The notes below the pieces were generated by a model. That model was not told where the DNA came from and ran no database searches. It worked only from the letters and a program-made list of their open reading frames with translations. A DNA stretch of 64,000 bases, from NCBI RefSeq assembly GCF_000385375.1, contig NZ_ARVV01000001.1:3968001-4032000 (forward strand), written 5' to 3'. Source of the stretch: Methyloversatilis discipulorum (lineage in GTDB: Bacteria; Pseudomonadota; Gammaproteobacteria; Burkholderiales; Rhodocyclaceae). How positions within the stretch are numbered: the stretch's first letter is position 1; each line of letters opens with the position of its first letter. A program made the position numbers and the translations under genes. Below, one piece after another: positions 39,221-50,368 of this stretch.

Positions 39221-40633
39221 ATGAAGACCTCTACGCCGCATCGCCGCTCGGTCGCACAACGACTGTTGCGCGCTCTGGTCGCCGGCATCGTGGCAGCCAT
39301 CACCCTGCTGGTGCTGCTGATCGCGATCGCCTGGCTGCTGCCGGACGCCACGCGCAGTGCGCCGGCACAGGCCCTGCTCGATGCGCCACCCGCCATCGAC
39401 GAAACCGGCAACGGCGCGCTGCTGCTCGAAGGCCTGCGCGCGCCGGCCGGCAGCGACAGTGCGGCCTTCGGTCGTGCGCGGCTTGCGCACGCGCGCGAGC
39501 ACTTCGCCCGCGCCGATGCCGGCCCGTATCAGCCGCCCGAACTGCCGGCCGACGCCTTGCCGCTGCCCGACACGCAGGCGCTGTGCGACCCGGCGCACGG
39601 CGCCTGCGTCGAGCGCTGGCTGGCGCAGGCAGCGCAGATCGTCGCGCTGTCCGACGCGCACCGCGCCGCACTCGACCGGCTCGACACCCTCATCGCGCAG
39701 CCGCGCTTCCAGGCGCAGATGCTGGCGCACCCGGACGCCCCGCTCACCGCCTACGGTCCGCTGGCCGGTCTGCTGCGCCTGCGACTGGCGGAAGCAACGG
39801 TGGCGATGGAGAACGACGACAGCGCACGCGCGCTCGACATCCTGGCCGCACAGACCGGCTTCCTGCGCCGCCTGCTGGCCGCCCCCGACGCGTCGCTGAT
39901 CCAGAAGATGGTCGGCACCAGTCACCTGCGCGTGCATCTGACGGTGCTGGGCGAATGGCTGCATCGCTGGCCGGACGCGGTCAAGGACGCAGCACAGCTC
40001 ACGCCGCTGCTGGCCGACGCCAGCGACGCCGAACTCGATCTGCGCGGTGCCATCCGGCAGGAAGCGAGCTGGATGGCCGCCACGATGAACGCCCTGCGCA
40101 GCGGCCAGGCGAACGCCGTGTTCGCCGACGGCAAATCGCCGTCGCTGCTCGAACAGCTGCTGCTGCCCGCCTTCTACAAGCGCGACGCGACACTCAACGA
40201 TTGGGCGACGCACACGGCAGCGCTCGACGCTGCGCTGGCCGGTCCGCACGACGCACGACTGGCGGCGCTGCAGGCGCAGAACCGCGCCTTCCTGCAGGAC
40301 GCGGCGGACTACGGCGACCTGTCGCGCGCGCTGTACAACCCGGCGGGCCGGCTGCTGCTGACGCTGGCCACCACGGACTACGGCGACTACCTGCTGCGCC
40401 TGTACGACACGCAGGCGGTCGGTCGCATGGTGGCGCTGCAGGCCGCGCTGATCCGTGACGGCGTAGGTGCCGACGATATCGCCGCCGGACGTCTCGTTGT
40501 CGGCACACCCGCTTCGCCGCAGCGCATCGGCTACGACGCGAAAGCGCACGCACTGACGTGGGCGCCGCTGGGCAGCCAGGGCATCGTGCAGAAGCTGGAG
40601 GGCGGCCTCTACGTGGCGCAGCTCCCGCGCTGA
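39221..40633 (+). CDS. Uncharacterised membrane-anchored protein
   Basis: This 470-residue protein has one hydrophobic N-terminal helix (about 20-42, AGIVAAITLLVLLIAIAWLL) and a long alanine/leucine-rich, probably helical periplasmic part. It has no cysteine pairs beyond CDPAHGAC and no motif I recognise. A TAGAATCCGG string at 39187 resembles the -10 region upstream of argB. Its stop codon abuts the end of the convergent protease gene. The function is unknown. Confidence 0.78.
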   Translation: MKTSTPHRRSVAQRLLRALVAGIVAAITLLVLLIAIAWLLPDATRSAPAQALLDAPPAIDETGNGALLLEGLRAPAGSDSAAFGRARLAHAREHFARADAGPYQPPELPADALPLPDTQALCDPAHGACVERWLAQAAQIVALSDAHRAALDRLDTLIAQPRFQAQMLAHPDAPLTAYGPLAGLLRLRLAEATVAMENDDSARALDILAAQTGFLRRLLAAPDASLIQKMVGTSHLRVHLTVLGEWLHRWPDAVKDAAQLTPLLADASDAELDLRGAIRQEASWMAATMNALRSGQANAVFADGKSPSLLEQLLLPAFYKRDATLNDWATHTAALDAALAGPHDARLAALQAQNRAFLQDAADYGDLSRALYNPAGRLLLTLATTDYGDYLLRLYDTQAVGRMVALQAALIRDGVGADDIAAGRLVVGTPASPQRIGYDAKAHALTWAPLGSQGIVQKLEGGLYVAQLPR

Positions 40634-41488
40634 TCAGCGCGGCACGCCACCCGCGCGCGCCAGCGCCTGTTCCAGCGTATCGCGCGCCTCCGGCGCGTCC
40701 GGCTCGCGCGCCAGCCACAGCTGCGCGTGCTGCGCCAGCGCGTCCCAGCGACCTTCGTGTTCGTACTGCACCGCCTGCAGGAAGGGCAGGCGCGCGTCGG
40801 TGGCGTCGGCCCAGAACGGACGCGCGTCCGCCGTCTTCGGCTGCACGCCGCGCGCCAGCACCTCCGGCACCCAGTCGGCCGGAATGGCAAAGAACATGCT
40901 CTTGTCGCTGCTCAGCTTGTAGAAGGTGAGGATGCCGACCAGCCGTCCTTCGGCGTCGAACAGGCCGCCGCCCGAGGCGCCGGCGGCGAAGGCCGCGCTG
41001 CCGCGCAGCACGCGGCTGCCGTCCATCGTGTACAGCTGGCGTACTTCGCCCAGGTCGTAGGCGAAGCGGCCGCCGGTGAAGCCGAGGCTGAACACGACGT
41101 CCTTCTTGCGCACCTGGCTGGCCGGAATCAGCGGCGCCGCGCGCGTGCTGATGATGTCCGACTTCAGGATGCACAGGTCGCGCCGCCAGTCGGCGGCGAC
41201 CAGCGCAACCTGCAGCGCCTCGCCGGTCTGCACCACCACTGCGTGCGTGGCGTCGTTCAGCACGTGACAACTGGTGGCCAGCAGACCAGGGCCGACCATC
41301 ACCGCCGAACCGCTGGCAGTGCCGCGCTCGCTCTTCGCGTACAGCTGGAACACGGTGCGCGCCGCCACCGGCACGCGGTCGAGCAGGCCGGGCGGTGCGT
41401 CATCGCTGGCCGCAACCGGCGTGGCACAGAGAAGCAGCAGCGCCAGCAACGGCGCGCACAGTCTGCAGACAGGGTTCGGGCGGGTCAT
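40634..41488 (-). CDS. Trypsin-like serine protease (S1 family), exported
   Basis: This 284-residue protein has a signal peptide (about 1-27) and a chymotrypsin-fold protease domain (about 40-215). The catalytic triad is visible: H75 in LATSCHVLND, D104 in WRRDLCILKS and S172 in AAGASGGGLFD. The C-terminal 60 residues (about 225-284) are helical and may form a TPR-like repeat (LAQHAQLWLAREPDAPEARD). AAGGAG lies six bases before the ATG at 41488. No PDZ domain follows, so it is not a typical Deg protease. Confidence 0.86.
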   Translation of the reverse strand: MTRPNPVCRLCAPLLALLLLCATPVAASDDAPPGLLDRVPVAARTVFQLYAKSERGTASGSAVMVGPGLLATSCHVLNDATHAVVVQTGEALQVALVAADWRRDLCILKSDIISTRAAPLIPASQVRKKDVVFSLGFTGGRFAYDLGEVRQLYTMDGSRVLRGSAAFAAGASGGGLFDAEGRLVGILTFYKLSSDKSMFFAIPADWVPEVLARGVQPKTADARPFWADATDARLPFLQAVQYEHEGRWDALAQHAQLWLAREPDAPEARDTLEQALARAGGVPR

Positions 41489-41602
41489 CGAAGCTCCTTG
41501 CAATCGGCGTAGGCTTTGGCGTCGGCGTTCGGCACACGTCGTGCTTTGTGTCGGCAAAGCGGTGGCCGGTTCCGGCCGTGCCGCGATTTTTGACACGTCC
41601 TC

Positions 41603-42451
41603 ATGCACACCCCGACACCAGACGCCGGCAGCGACGCCGGCTGGCAGGCCCGCATCGCGCTCGGCTACCGCGCACTCGACGGACGCACCGTGCTGGCGCG
41701 GCGCGAACACAGCGGCCCGCTGCGCGTGCAGAAGCCGCTCTACCCGGAAGGCGACGCGGTCTGCCACACGCTGCTGCTGCACCCGCCGGGCGGCATCGCC
41801 GGCGGCGACGCACTGCAGGTCGAGCTCGACGCCGGCCCCGGCGCACACGCGCTGATCACGACACCGGGCGCGACCAAGTGGTACCGCAGCGCCGGACCGC
41901 AGGCGCGCTCGGACCTGCATCTGCGCGTCGGCGCCGGCGCCGTCGTCGAATGGCTGCCGCAGGACGCCATCGTGTTCGACGGCGCGCGGGCGCAGGCGCG
42001 CAATCACATCGATCTGACGAGCGACGGCCGCTTCATCGGCATGGACCTGTGGTGTCTGGGCCGCACCGCCAGCGGCGAGCGCTTCGAACGCGGCGAACTG
42101 GCACTGGACACCCGCATCACCCGCGACGGCCGCACGCTGTGGCTGGAACAGGCGCGGCTGGCCGCCGGCGTGCCGCTGCTCGCGTCAGCGGCGGGACTGG
42201 CTGGCGCGCCGGTGTTCGGCACGCTGGTCGCCGCCGGCATCGACGCCGACGCCACACTGCTCGCCGCCTGTCGCGCGGTGCCGTCCCCGTCCGGACACTC
42301 CGGCGTCACCCGCCTGCCCGGTCTGCTGCTGGCCCGCTACCGCGGCGACTGCACGCAGGCGGCGCGGGCATGGTTCGTGCATCTGTGGGCGCTGATACGT
42401 CCGGCCATGACCGGGCGACCGGCGCAGACGCCGCGCATCTGGAACACCTGA
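41603..42451 (+). CDS. ureD: Urease accessory protein UreD
   Basis: This 282-residue protein is the scaffold that binds apo-urease and recruits UreF and UreG for nickel insertion. Characteristic parts are LYPEGDAVCHTLLLHPPGG, GGDALQVELDAGPGAHALI, TTPGATKWYRS and EWLPQDAIVFDGA. It starts the urease operon, 18 bp before ureA. The 114-bp gap to the divergent protease must hold the operon promoter, though no strong -10/-35 pair is evident. Confidence 0.95.
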   Translation: MHTPTPDAGSDAGWQARIALGYRALDGRTVLARREHSGPLRVQKPLYPEGDAVCHTLLLHPPGGIAGGDALQVELDAGPGAHALITTPGATKWYRSAGPQARSDLHLRVGAGAVVEWLPQDAIVFDGARAQARNHIDLTSDGRFIGMDLWCLGRTASGERFERGELALDTRITRDGRTLWLEQARLAAGVPLLASAAGLAGAPVFGTLVAAGIDADATLLAACRAVPSPSGHSGVTRLPGLLLARYRGDCTQAARAWFVHLWALIRPAMTGRPAQTPRIWNT

Positions 42452-42469
42452 CGGGCACACAGAAGAAAA

Positions 42470-42772
42470 ATGGAACTGACACCGCGCGAGAAGGACAAGC
42501 TGCTCATCTTCACCGCCGCCCTGCTGGCCGAGCGCCGCCGGGCGCGCGGGCTCAGGCTCAACTACCCGGAAGCGGTCGCCTACATCACCGCCGCCATCAT
42601 GGAAGGCGCGCGCGACGGCCGCAGCGTGGCCGAACTGATGAGCTACGGCACGACGCTGCTCGGCCGTGACGACGTCATGGAAGGCGTGGCGGAAATGATT
42701 CCGGACATACAGGTGGAAGCCACTTTCCCGGATGGCACCAAGCTGGTCACCGTCCATCATCCGATACCGTGA
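42470..42772 (+). CDS. ureA: Urease gamma subunit
   Basis: This 100-residue structural subunit of urease has the family sequence [20 protein letters not shown] and the later segment [20 protein letters not shown], ending [15 protein letters not shown]. Length is exactly that of the separate gamma subunit in most bacteria. It is followed after 9 bp by an unrelated small gene instead of ureB. Confidence 0.98.
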   Translation: MELTPREKDKLLIFTAALLAERRRARGLRLNYPEAVAYITAAIMEGARDGRSVAELMSYGTTLLGRDDVMEGVAEMIPDIQVEATFPDGTKLVTVHHPIP

Positions 42773-42781
42773 GAGCCGCCC

Positions 42782-43060
42782 GTGAGTGACGACGACATGG
42801 AACTGGCACGCCGCCTCGCGCGCTTCAAGCTGGGCGTGCGGCGCAGCCTCGGCGAATCGGTGAACCTCGACGCGCTGCGCACCGATCTCGATTACCGCAC
42901 GCGCACGCTGGCCGATATCGAGGAGCGGGCGGACGACGAGGACCTGCTGGTCAGCCTGCTGCTCGTGCGCGAAATGCTCGATCGCCGCAGCGACAGCGAC
43001 GTGACCAGCGATGGCACCAAGCCCGGGCGCGATTACCGTTTTGGTGCGCGTTCGGGCTGA
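42782..43060 (+). CDS. Small protein of unknown function between ureA and ureB
   Basis: This 92-residue acidic protein starts with GTG at 42782 and begins [20 protein letters not shown]. It is rich in Asp, Glu and Arg ([20 protein letters not shown]), has no membrane segment, no Cys and no His, and is likely helical. It sits 9 bp after ureA and 20 bp before ureB, in the same codon style as its neighbours, so it is probably translated. I know no function for it. A role in urease assembly is suggested only by position. Confidence 0.75.
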   Translation: MSDDDMELARRLARFKLGVRRSLGESVNLDALRTDLDYRTRTLADIEERADDEDLLVSLLLVREMLDRRSDSDVTSDGTKPGRDYRFGARSG

Positions 43061-43080
43061 CCGGCGCGAGAAGGAACACG

Positions 43081-43407
43081 ATGATTCCAGGACAGATGCA
43101 GGTCGCCGATGGCGACATCGAACTGAATGCAGGGCGCGCCACGGTGACGCTGGACGTGCGCAACAGCGGCGACCGGCCGGTGCAGGTCGGTTCGCACTAC
43201 CACTTCGCCGAAACGAATGACGCGCTGCTGTTCGACCGCGCCGCGGCGCGCGGCTTCCGTCTCGACATCGCGGCCGGCACCGCGGTGCGCTTCGAACCGG
43301 GCCAGATGCGCACAGTGACGCTGGTCGCGCTGGCCGGAGAACGCAGGGTTTTCGGATTCAAGGGACGGGTACAGGGCCCGCTCGACACACAGGGAGAACA
43401 GCAATGA
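43081..43407 (+). CDS. ureB: Urease beta subunit
   Basis: This 108-residue structural subunit has the typical start [18 protein letters not shown] and the stretches [18 protein letters not shown] and [19 protein letters not shown]. It is a separate gene as in most proteobacteria. Its stop overlaps the following small gene by 4 bp (ATGA), which implies coupled translation. Confidence 0.98.
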   Translation: MIPGQMQVADGDIELNAGRATVTLDVRNSGDRPVQVGSHYHFAETNDALLFDRAAARGFRLDIAAGTAVRFEPGQMRTVTLVALAGERRVFGFKGRVQGPLDTQGEQQ

Positions 43408-43619
43408 TGCAGGCACTGATGACTTTGGCACTGGCGTGGAGCAGCGTCGCGTGGGCCCACCCGGGCGAGCACCACGGCAACGTCGGCGACGCGCTGCTGC
43501 ACCTGGTGAGCGAACCGGATCACGTGGCGCTGCTGATCGCGGCAGCCGTCATCGGCGGCCTCGGCGGGCTGATGATGCGCCGGCGCGCGAAGGCCGCGCG
43601 TCGCATGTTCAAGGACTGA
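43404..43619 (+). CDS. Small His-rich membrane protein between ureB and ureC (UreJ/HupE-like fragment)
   Basis: This 71-residue protein has a hydrophobic leader (about 1-18) ending in [17 protein letters not shown], a second membrane helix ([18 protein letters not shown]) and a basic tail. The HPGEHH segment recalls the metal-binding start of HupE/UreJ nickel permeases, but the protein is far shorter than those (about 190-200 residues). It overlaps ureB as ATGA and ends 7 bp before ureC. A role in nickel handling is a guess from sequence and place. Confidence 0.7.
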   Translation: MMQALMTLALAWSSVAWAHPGEHHGNVGDALLHLVSEPDHVALLIAAAVIGGLGGLMMRRRAKAARRMFKD

Positions 43620-43626
43620 TCGACGC

Positions 43627-45339
<1,713 letters not shown>

Positions 45340-45365
45340 ACCCGCGGGCTCTGCCCGCATACGAC

Positions 45366-45860
45366 ATGCTGCTGATCGAAACCTTCGCGCCGGCCGACGC
45401 CGTGCCGGCCGAAACGCTGACGCTGAGCTTCGAACTGCGCGCCAAGTGCAGGCTGCGCACGCGCCTGGATTCGGGCGAGGAGGTCGGACTCTTCCTGCCG
45501 CGCGGCACGATACTGCGCGGCGGCGATCTGCTGGCCGGCAAGGACGGGCGCGTCGTTGCCGTGCGCTCGGCGCCGGAGCGGGTGATCGAGGCACGCAGCG
45601 CAGACGCGCTGCTGATCGCGCGCGCCGCCTACCACCTCGGCAACCGCCACGTCGCGGTCGAGGTGCAGCCCGGTCTGCTGCGGCTGGCGGCCGACCACGT
45701 GCTGGCGCAGATGCTGGTCGGCCTGGGCCTCGACGTGCGCGAGACGCAGGCGCCGTTCGAGCCCGAGGCCGGTGCCTACGGCGGTCACCCTGCCCACCAC
45801 ACGCACGCCCACGCCGAGGAGACCGGCGCCCGGCTGCACCTTTTCGCGGGCGGCGCATGA
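45366..45860 (+). CDS. ureE: Urease nickel metallochaperone UreE
   Basis: This 164-residue protein delivers nickel for urease activation. The N-terminal domain contains FELRAKCRLRTRLDSGEEVG and LPRGTILRGGDLL. The metal-binding region has AAYHLGNRHVAVEV and DHVLAQMLVGLG. The tail is histidine-rich (GGHPAHHTHAHAEE) and can bind extra nickel. The ATG at 45366 lies 26 bp after ureC. Its stop overlaps ureF as ATGA. Confidence 0.95.
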   Translation: MLLIETFAPADAVPAETLTLSFELRAKCRLRTRLDSGEEVGLFLPRGTILRGGDLLAGKDGRVVAVRSAPERVIEARSADALLIARAAYHLGNRHVAVEVQPGLLRLAADHVLAQMLVGLGLDVRETQAPFEPEAGAYGGHPAHHTHAHAEETGARLHLFAGGA

Positions 45861-46534
45861 ATCCGCTCGCGCTGGTCCGCCTGCTGCAGCTGGCCAGCCC
45901 GACGCTGCCGGTCGGCGCCTTCAGCTATTCGCAGGGGCTGGAATGGCAGGTCGATTGCGGCGCCATCCGGACCGAGGCGGACGCCGGCGACTGGATCGCC
46001 GCGGTGTTCGACGCCGGCATCGCCTCGTTCGAACTGCCCCTGCTGGCCGCGCAGATGCGCGCCTGGGCGGCCGACGACATCGCGGTGGTGCTCGACCTGA
46101 ACGACGACTACCTGGCCAGCCGCGAAGCGGCCGAACTGCGGGCCGAGACGGTGCAGATGGGCTATTCCTGCATTCAGCTGCTGAAAGCGCTGCCCGAATG
46201 CAGCGAGGTCGCGGCACGACTCGTGGACAGCGGCGACGTCGCCTTCCCGACAGCCTGGTCGAGCGCCGCGGTGGCGCTCGGTGTGCCGATCGAGCCGGCG
46301 CTGACCGCCTGGGCCTGGGCCTGGGCCGAAAACCAGGTGATGGCAGCGATCAAGGCGGTGCCGCTGGGCCAGACCGCCGGCCAGCGCCTGCTGATGACGC
46401 TGGGCGCAGCCATCCCGTCGCGTGTGGCGGCCGCCCTCGACCTGCCGCGCATGGACTGGAGCAATTTCGCGCCCGGGCTGGCCATCGCCAGCTCCCGGCA
46501 CGAAACGCAGTATTCGAGGCTGTTCAGATCATGA
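45857..46534 (+). CDS. ureF: Urease accessory protein UreF
   Basis: This 225-residue all-helical protein works with UreD and UreG as a gate for nickel insertion. The segments LLQLASPTLPVGAFSYSQGL, ASFELPLL, AWAWAENQVMAAIKAVPLGQ and FAPGLAIASSRHETQYSRLF are diagnostic. The ATG overlaps the ureE stop as ATGA. The gap to ureG is unusually long (190 bp) and contains a pair of REP-like palindromes. Confidence 0.96.
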   Translation: MNPLALVRLLQLASPTLPVGAFSYSQGLEWQVDCGAIRTEADAGDWIAAVFDAGIASFELPLLAAQMRAWAADDIAVVLDLNDDYLASREAAELRAETVQMGYSCIQLLKALPECSEVAARLVDSGDVAFPTAWSSAAVALGVPIEPALTAWAWAWAENQVMAAIKAVPLGQTAGQRLLMTLGAAIPSRVAAALDLPRMDWSNFAPGLAIASSRHETQYSRLFRS

Positions 46535-46574
46535 CCACCGCCAGACCACACGCCAGGTGCCGCTGCAGATTCCC

Positions 46575-46662
46575 GTGGGAGCGGCGCCCCCGCCGCGATG
46601 CGGAGGTGGATCGAGCGCCGGCGCGTGACCGAGGCCGCATCGCGACGAGGCGTCGCTCCCAC
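46575..46662. repeat. Inverted pair of REP-like elements between ureF and ureG
   Basis: GTGGGAGC at 46575-46582 opens a palindrome of the form GCGGCG...CGCCGC. Its partner in inverted orientation runs from about 46635 to 46662 and closes with GCTCCCAC. The same GTGGGAG head occurs in the repeat block at 53995-54310. The arrangement resembles a BIME (paired REP sequences). The rest of the 190-bp gap has no gene. Confidence 0.75.
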
Positions 46663-46724
46663 AATCCGGGCACGACCGCAGAGCCGGCGATCCTGATCCG
46701 CATTTTCGATGAAAGGCTGACAAC

Positions 46725-47351
<627 letters not shown>

Positions 47352-47362
47352 CGCAGATCGTG

Positions 47363-47389
47363 TTGCGCCGCCGCACTTGACGCTACACT
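47363..47389 (+). promoter_or_regulatory. Weak candidate promoter for trkA-trkH
   Basis: TTGCGC at 47363-47368 and TACACT at 47384-47389 have a 15-bp spacer and end 28 bp before the trkA start codon. The match is weak and the spacing short. Confidence 0.3.
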
Positions 47390-47417
47390 TCCGCGACTTT
47401 CCACAGCGGGCAGGCGC

Positions 47418-48845
47418 GTGAAGATCATCATTCTCGGGGCCGGACAGGTCGGTTCCTCGGTGGCGGAAAACCTGGTGTCGGAGGCCAACGACATCACCGT
47501 GGTCGATACCGACGTCCCGCGCCTGCAGGCGCTGCAGGACCGTCTCGACCTGCGCGTGGTGGCCGGCAACGGCGCCAGCCCCGCGGTGATGCGTCAGGCC
47601 GGCGCCGACGACGCCGATCTGCTGATCGCGGTCACGGCGTCCGACCAGACCAATCTGTGCGCCTGTCGCATCGCGCAGACGCTGTTCAACCTGCCGACCC
47701 GCATCGCCCGGCTGCGCTCGATCGATTACGCCGACTACCCGCAGCTGCTCGACGACAACAATTTCGCCGTCGACTTCTCGATCTGCCCGGAACAGGAGGT
47801 CACCGACTACCTGAAGCGGCTGATCGCCTTCCCGGAAGCGCTGCAGGTGATCGAGTTCGGCAAGGGCCGGGTGAGCATGGTGGCCGTGCGCGCGGTCGGC
47901 GGCGGGCCGCTGGTCGGCCGCCAGATCAAGGCGCTGCGCGAGCACCTGCCGGACATCGACGCCCGCATCGCCGCCATCTACCGGCGTGACACCGCCATCA
48001 TCCCCGATGGCGACACGGTGATCGAGCCGGGCGACGAGGTGTTCTGCGTCGCGGCGACCGAGCACATCCGCGCCGTCACTGCCGAACTGCGCCGGCTGGA
48101 CAAGCCGATGCGCCGCATCATGATCGCCGGCGGCGGCAACATCGGTTACCGCCTCGCCTCGTCGCTGGAGAACCGCTACGAGCTGAAGCTGATCGAGCAC
48201 TCGCGCACACGCGCCGAATTCCTGTCCGGCAGCCTGCACAAGACCCTGGTACTGGCCGGCGACACGACGGACGAAATGCTGCTCGAGGCGGAGAACGTCG
48301 ACGACATGGACCTCTACCTGGCGCTGACCAACGACGACGAGAACAACATCATGTCGTCGCTGATGGCCAAGCGCATGGGCGCGCGCCGCGTGGTGGCACT
48401 GATCAACCGCCGCGCCTACGTCGATCTGGTGCAGGCAGGCACGATAGACATCGCCATCTCGCCGGCACAGGTGTCGATCGGCTCGCTGCTGGCGCACGTG
48501 CGCCGCGGCGACGTGGTCGCTGTGCACAGCCTGCGCCGCGGTGCGGCCGAAGCACTCGAACTTGTGGTGCATGGCGACCGCAAGACCTCCAAGGTGGTCG
48601 GCCGGCGCGTCGACGAGATCAAGCTGCCCGAGGGCGCGATGATCGGCGCCATCGTGCGTCACTCGGAAAAGCCGATCAAGGTCGAGGTGACCGATCTGGC
48701 CGTGCGCGAGACACACGAACACGTGATCATGCCGCACCACGACACGGTGATCGAGCCGGAGGACCACGTGATCGTGTTCTGCTCGACCAAGCGTGTGGTG
48801 GCGCGGGTCGAGGGGCTGTTCCAGGTCGGATTCGGGTTTCTCTGA
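47418..48845 (+). CDS. trkA: Trk potassium uptake regulatory protein TrkA
   Basis: This 475-residue peripheral membrane protein binds NAD(H) and gates the TrkH channel. It has two RCK-N Rossmann domains (GAGQVGSSVAENL at about 7 and AGGGNIGYRLASSLE near 237), each followed by a TrkA-C domain. The start is GTG at 47418. The stop overlaps trkH as TGATG, so the subunits are made together. Confidence 0.96.
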   Translation: MKIIILGAGQVGSSVAENLVSEANDITVVDTDVPRLQALQDRLDLRVVAGNGASPAVMRQAGADDADLLIAVTASDQTNLCACRIAQTLFNLPTRIARLRSIDYADYPQLLDDNNFAVDFSICPEQEVTDYLKRLIAFPEALQVIEFGKGRVSMVAVRAVGGGPLVGRQIKALREHLPDIDARIAAIYRRDTAIIPDGDTVIEPGDEVFCVAATEHIRAVTAELRRLDKPMRRIMIAGGGNIGYRLASSLENRYELKLIEHSRTRAEFLSGSLHKTLVLAGDTTDEMLLEAENVDDMDLYLALTNDDENNIMSSLMAKRMGARRVVALINRRAYVDLVQAGTIDIAISPAQVSIGSLLAHVRRGDVVAVHSLRRGAAEALELVVHGDRKTSKVVGRRVDEIKLPEGAMIGAIVRHSEKPIKVEVTDLAVRETHEHVIMPHHDTVIEPEDHVIVFCSTKRVVARVEGLFQVGFGFL

Positions 48846-50293
48846 TGCTGGCCGTACTGAATGTGCTGGGCCGCCTGCTGGCGGTGTTCAGCCTGACCTA
48901 TCTGGCGCCGATCGTCTGTTCGCTGGTGTTCCACGACGGCATGCTGTGGCATTTCATCGACAGCATGGCGATCAGCGCTGCCGGCGGCGTACTGCTGTAC
49001 ATGGCGACGCGACGCCACTACCGCGAGCTGAAGCCGCGCGACGGCTTCCTGCTGGTCACGCTGTCGTGGGTGCTGATGTCGACCATCGCCGCGGTGCCGC
49101 TCATGCTGTCCTACGACACGATGAGCTTTACCGACGCGTTCTTCGAAACGATGTCGGGCCTGACCACGACCGGCGCCACGGTCATGACCGGGCTGGACCA
49201 TGCGCCGCAGTCGATCAATCTGTGGCGCCACCTGCTGAACTGGATAGGCGGGATGGGCATCATCGTGTTCGCTGTCGCCATCCTGCCGCTGCTGGGCGTC
49301 GGCGGCATGCAGCTGTACAAGGCCGAAACGCCGGGACCGATGAAGGACAGCAAGCTCACCGCGCGCATCACCGATACCGCCAAGGCGCTCTATCTCGTCT
49401 ATGTCGGCATGACCGCCGTGTGCCTGCTGTCGCTGCGTCTGGCTGGCATGGACTGGTTCGACGCCGTCTGCCATTCCTTCTCGGCGATGGGTCTGGGCGG
49501 CTTCTCGACGCGGGACGCCAGTGTCGGGGCCTTCGATTCGGTCCTGATCGAGCTCGTGCTGAGCTTCTTCATGCTGCTGGCCGGCATCAATTTCGCCACC
49601 CATTTTCTGGCCGTCAGGCGGCTGTCCATCGGTCCCTATGTGCGCGACGCCGAAGCGCGCGCCTACCTCACGATCATGCTGCTCGCCTTTGTCGGGCTCA
49701 CGATCTTCCTGCTCGCCGAGGGCGTGTACGACGACGTGGGAACCTCGGCACGCATGGTCATGTTCAATCTGGTATCGCTGGGCACCGGCAGCGGCTATGC
49801 CAGCACCGATTTCGCGCAGTGGCCGATCTTCGCGCCGCTGCTCATGCTCTTTCTGGGCGGCCTCATCCCCTGTGCCGGCTCCACCGGTGGCGGCATCAAG
49901 ATGGTGCGCACGCTGGTGCTGTTCGGTCAAAGCCAGCGCGAAATCCTGAAACTGATCCACCCGGCGGCGGTACGCCCGCTGATGATCGGTCGCACCGCCG
50001 TGTCCGAGCACGTCGCCCAGTCCGTGCTGGGATTCATCTTCCTGTACTTCATGAGCGCCGCGCTGATGGTTTTCGCGCTGCTGCTGACCGGTCTCGATTT
50101 CATCACGGCCTTCACCGCCGTGATCGCCTGCATCAACAACATCGGCCCTGGCCTTGGCGAGGTCGGACCGGCCGGCAATTACCAGGGACTGAGCGGCCTG
50201 CAGACCTGGATCTGCAGCTTCGCCATGCTGCTCGGCCGGCTGGAGGTGTTCGCCGTGCTGGTCATCTTCACCCCGGGTTTCTGGCGCAAATAG
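48845..50293 (+). CDS. trkH: Trk potassium transporter membrane subunit TrkH
   Basis: This 482-residue K+ channel-like subunit has about ten to twelve membrane segments and four P-loop-like selectivity regions. Visible ones are FETMSGLTTTGATVMTGLD, SFSAMGLGGFSTRDAS, LGTGSGYASTDFAQW and NIGPGLGEVGPAGNY. The sequence LLNWIGGMGIIVFAVAILP is typical. The ATG overlaps the trkA stop. A 9-bp hairpin at 50303-50326 follows. Confidence 0.96.
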   Translation: MLAVLNVLGRLLAVFSLTYLAPIVCSLVFHDGMLWHFIDSMAISAAGGVLLYMATRRHYRELKPRDGFLLVTLSWVLMSTIAAVPLMLSYDTMSFTDAFFETMSGLTTTGATVMTGLDHAPQSINLWRHLLNWIGGMGIIVFAVAILPLLGVGGMQLYKAETPGPMKDSKLTARITDTAKALYLVYVGMTAVCLLSLRLAGMDWFDAVCHSFSAMGLGGFSTRDASVGAFDSVLIELVLSFFMLLAGINFATHFLAVRRLSIGPYVRDAEARAYLTIMLLAFVGLTIFLLAEGVYDDVGTSARMVMFNLVSLGTGSGYASTDFAQWPIFAPLLMLFLGGLIPCAGSTGGGIKMVRTLVLFGQSQREILKLIHPAAVRPLMIGRTAVSEHVAQSVLGFIFLYFMSAALMVFALLLTGLDFITAFTAVIACINNIGPGLGEVGPAGNYQGLSGLQTWICSFAMLLGRLEVFAVLVIFTPGFWRK

Positions 50294-50302
50294 GCCCGAT
50301 CG

Positions 50303-50326
50303 TCGCCTGCCCGGGCAGGCAGGCGA
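50303..50326 (+). other. GC-rich hairpin after trkH
   Basis: TCGCCTGCC at 50303-50311 pairs with GGCAGGCGA at 50318-50326 across six bases. It begins 9 bp after the trkH stop and lacks a T-run. Confidence 0.55.
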
Positions 50327-50368
50327 GCGCATCGGCTATCCTTGCGCCCTGCACTTCAAGGATTTCCC

